Assembly: GCA_030042755.1 (NCBI GenBank)
Contig: JASHZC010000282.1
Span: forward strand, 1 to 8,359
DNA length: 8,359 bases
Source of the DNA: Vulcanimicrobiota bacterium
GTDB lineage: Bacteria > Eremiobacterota > Eremiobacteria > Baltobacterales > Baltobacteraceae
Direction: 5' to 3'
Both the position numbers and the translations under genes were made by a program. Under the pieces are notes generated by a model. It was not told the DNA's origin and did no database searches. It saw only the letters and a list, made by a program, of their open reading frames with translations. Position 1 is the stretch's first letter, and the number at the start of each line of letters is the position of its first letter. This document shows, one piece after another, positions 7,167 through 8,359 of the stretch.

Positions 7167-7838
7167 CTACAAAGCCCGATGATCGCATGGGCCGAACTCG
7201 ACGCCACCGAGTTCTTGTGTGGTGCGCACCGTTGTTTGCGCCGTTCCTTGCGCGATCGGCATCGTAAGCGCCCCATAGTTGTACTTCGTTTCGGCGAGCA
7301 GCTCGTGACCCGAAACGCACCCCTGAACGCCGCCTTGCACTTGATAACCGATTCCGCCGAACGCGTAACGATCGCCGCCCGCGATTCCATCGACGCGGTT
7401 CTCCGAATGTGGAAGATAGATGACGGGTCCTCCGCCGACGTACGCGCCGTTGGCACCGCCCCACACATTTTGGAGCAGGCTCATGCCGAGCATGTTGAGC
7501 CCGTGCGTGACTTCGAACGATTGCACCCTCTCGTTCATCGGTGCGACCGTGTGCAGAGGCGCGCTATGCCACGTTCCGTCCTGTTCCACGACTTGATTCG
7601 TTTCCGAATAGATCTTGTAATGCGTGAAGTCGAGCGCAATGCGCGTTTGCGGATGGCCAGGCGGATTATACGCCAGCCGAATGCCGTAGTAGAGCTCGAA
7701 GCGAAAGGGATATCCCGGCCACCGGACGCGACGGATCGTCGCGTCGTTTCCGCGACTCTGTTGAACGACGTGCAGATCGCTGGGCTGCGTCTGCGATGCA
7801 CCTAAATAAAAAGAGAGTACGATGTCGCCGGCGAGCAC
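7167..7838 (-). CDS. Outer-membrane beta-barrel protein, lipid A oxidase (LpxQ-like) family by pattern; no signal peptide seen
   Basis: 223 residues from a GTG at 7838. Pattern recognition places it with small 8-stranded outer-membrane barrels often annotated as lipid A oxidase. Seen: first strand IVLSFYLGASQTQPSDLHV (6-24), LYYGIRLAY (49-57), IALDFTHYKIYSET (67-80), SFEVTHGLNML (107-117), YVGGGPVIYLPHSENRV (133-149), YQVQGGVQG and LLAETKYNYG (165-190), and a last strand TTQELGGVEF (206-215). The alternating hydrophobic pattern fits beta-strands. Catalysis of lipid A oxidation is family annotation only. Two oddities: the only usable start gives no Sec signal, and eight residues follow the final aromatic F215, where barrels normally end. 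It starts 4 nt after the stop of the upstream hydrolase and has a weak ribosome site, so it is either coupled to that gene, fused to it by a frameshift, or decayed. Confidence 0.6.
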   Translation of the reverse strand: MLAGDIVLSFYLGASQTQPSDLHVVQQSRGNDATIRRVRWPGYPFRFELYYGIRLAYNPPGHPQTRIALDFTHYKIYSETNQVVEQDGTWHSAPLHTVAPMNERVQSFEVTHGLNMLGMSLLQNVWGGANGAYVGGGPVIYLPHSENRVDGIAGGDRYAFGGIGYQVQGGVQGCVSGHELLAETKYNYGALTMPIAQGTAQTTVRTTQELGGVEFGPCDHRAL

Positions 7839-7842
7839 GTGC

Positions 7843-8359
7843 TCACAGACTCTTGTGCGTCGGCGCCTGAATCTCGCTCGTCGTACAGCCCACCGGCACA
7901 GCCTGGCCCGCGAACCGCTGCGCGATCCAATTTCCGGCGAAGTCCGCGCTGTCCATCCCGGCCCAGAAATGACTGCCGCCATCGATGTGCAGCAGTTCGA
8001 CACGCGCACCGGACGCGCACGCAGCTTGCACGAACGCAGCAGTGAAGGTGGGGAGCACGAGATGATCTGCGGTGCCCTGCGCCACAAGCAGCGGCGCCGT
8101 CATGCGACGCGGATCCGCGGAGTTTGCCTGCGCCGCATCGACCCACGTCTTCGACGTCCAGAACGAAGGAAGAACCATGTTCGGCGTCAGCAGCCTGGCG
8201 GTGAGCATCACCGCACTTCCGCTTAGGCGCGTCAACGCGCACTGTTTTGCGACGAGCCTGATGAGCGGTCTCGAGTCGCGCCGCGTCACGTCGTTCAGCG
8301 AGGTGTTGTACAGCTGCGACCACACGACCAGCGTGTACGCTGCCAGGATCCGGCCCGAG
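7843..8359 (-). CDS. Secretory-lipase-type alpha/beta hydrolase, C-terminal part, 5'-truncated by window edge
   Basis: 171 C-terminal residues are visible; the frame is open to the right edge, so a GTG at 8325 is internal and the N-terminus with the nucleophile serine lies outside. Seen: MTAPLLVAQGTADHLVLP, the strand and loop carrying the putative catalytic aspartate, then VELLHIDGGSHFWAG with the putative catalytic histidine, and WIAQRFAGQAVPVGC near the end. This is the layout of the LIP (PF03583-like) secretory lipase/esterase family. The exact substrate (triacylglycerol, short ester or peptide) cannot be told. Family members usually have a signal peptide, which would be outside the window. 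After VGC there is a tail of 13 residues ending at the TGA at 7843-7845. The beta-barrel start follows 4 nt later, so the two genes are probably co-transcribed. Confidence 0.75.
   Translation of the reverse strand, partial: SGRILAAYTLVVWSQLYNTSLNDVTRRDSRPLIRLVAKQCALTRLSGSAVMLTARLLTPNMVLPSFWTSKTWVDAAQANSADPRRMTAPLLVAQGTADHLVLPTFTAAFVQAACASGARVELLHIDGGSHFWAGMDSADFAGNWIAQRFAGQAVPVGCTTSEIQAPTHKSL

Noticed and set aside
7179..7805. 208-residue plus-strand frame antisense to the beta-barrel gene
   Set aside because: Arginine-rich with no domain; the minus-strand frame shows clear beta-barrel family patterns over the same bases.
7839..8087. Upstream part of the beta-barrel frame (to 8087) as its true N-terminus
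   Set aside because: It is arginine-rich, resembles no signal peptide or barrel, and overlaps the well-supported hydrolase frame.

Overview
This is a moderately GC-rich, gene-dense bacterial window dominated by one branched-chain amino acid type (LIV/HAAT family) ABC transporter locus. Almost all of it is transcribed right to left on the minus strand. The organism is most likely a diderm: the solute-binding protein has a Sec signal without a lipobox cysteine, and one neighbour looks like an outer-membrane beta-barrel. Base composition, the use of GTG starts and the protein mix recall uncultured soil lineages such as Candidatus Eremiobacterota (WPS-2) or some Proteobacteria. That placement is a guess by feel only.

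Layout, left to right. (1) Positions 2-1186, plus strand: the C-terminal part of an AMP-forming acyl-CoA synthetase, cut by the left edge. (2) Positions 1183-2064, minus strand: a lone LivH-type permease, tail to tail with the synthetase and overlapping it by 4 nt. A GC-rich inverted repeat sits exactly over the two stop codons. (3) Positions 2124-2495, plus strand: a small DUF302 protein, divergent from the lone permease and convergent with livF. (4) Positions 2502-7017, minus strand: a complete five-gene transporter set read in the order binding protein, livH, livM, livG, livF. Junctions between the last four genes are a 2-nt gap, an 11-nt overlap and a 4-nt gap, so they look translationally coupled. 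(5) Positions 7018-7166: a non-coding leader with a strong Shine-Dalgarno, a 10-bp palindrome and small stem-loops. (6) Positions 7167-7838, minus strand: an outer-membrane beta-barrel resembling the lipid A oxidase (LpxQ-like) family, apparently without a signal peptide. (7) Positions 7843-8359, minus strand: the C-terminal half of a secretory-lipase-type alpha/beta hydrolase, cut by the right edge.

How the genes fit together. The binding protein captures a small solute in the periplasm, LivH and LivM form the membrane channel, and LivG and LivF power it. The substrate cannot be read from sequence; leucine-type amino acids, amides and small carboxylic or aromatic acids are all handled by this family. 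The flanking acyl-CoA synthetase and lipase make an acyl or carboxylate link conceivable, but neither is in the transporter operon. No tRNA, rRNA, CRISPR, insertion sequence or phage signal was seen. The main points for a second look are the orphan second LivH, the degenerate signature motif in LivG, the lipase/beta-barrel junction with its missing signal peptide, and the stem-loops at the convergent stops and in the operon leader. I did not see convincing evidence of a wholly new system.
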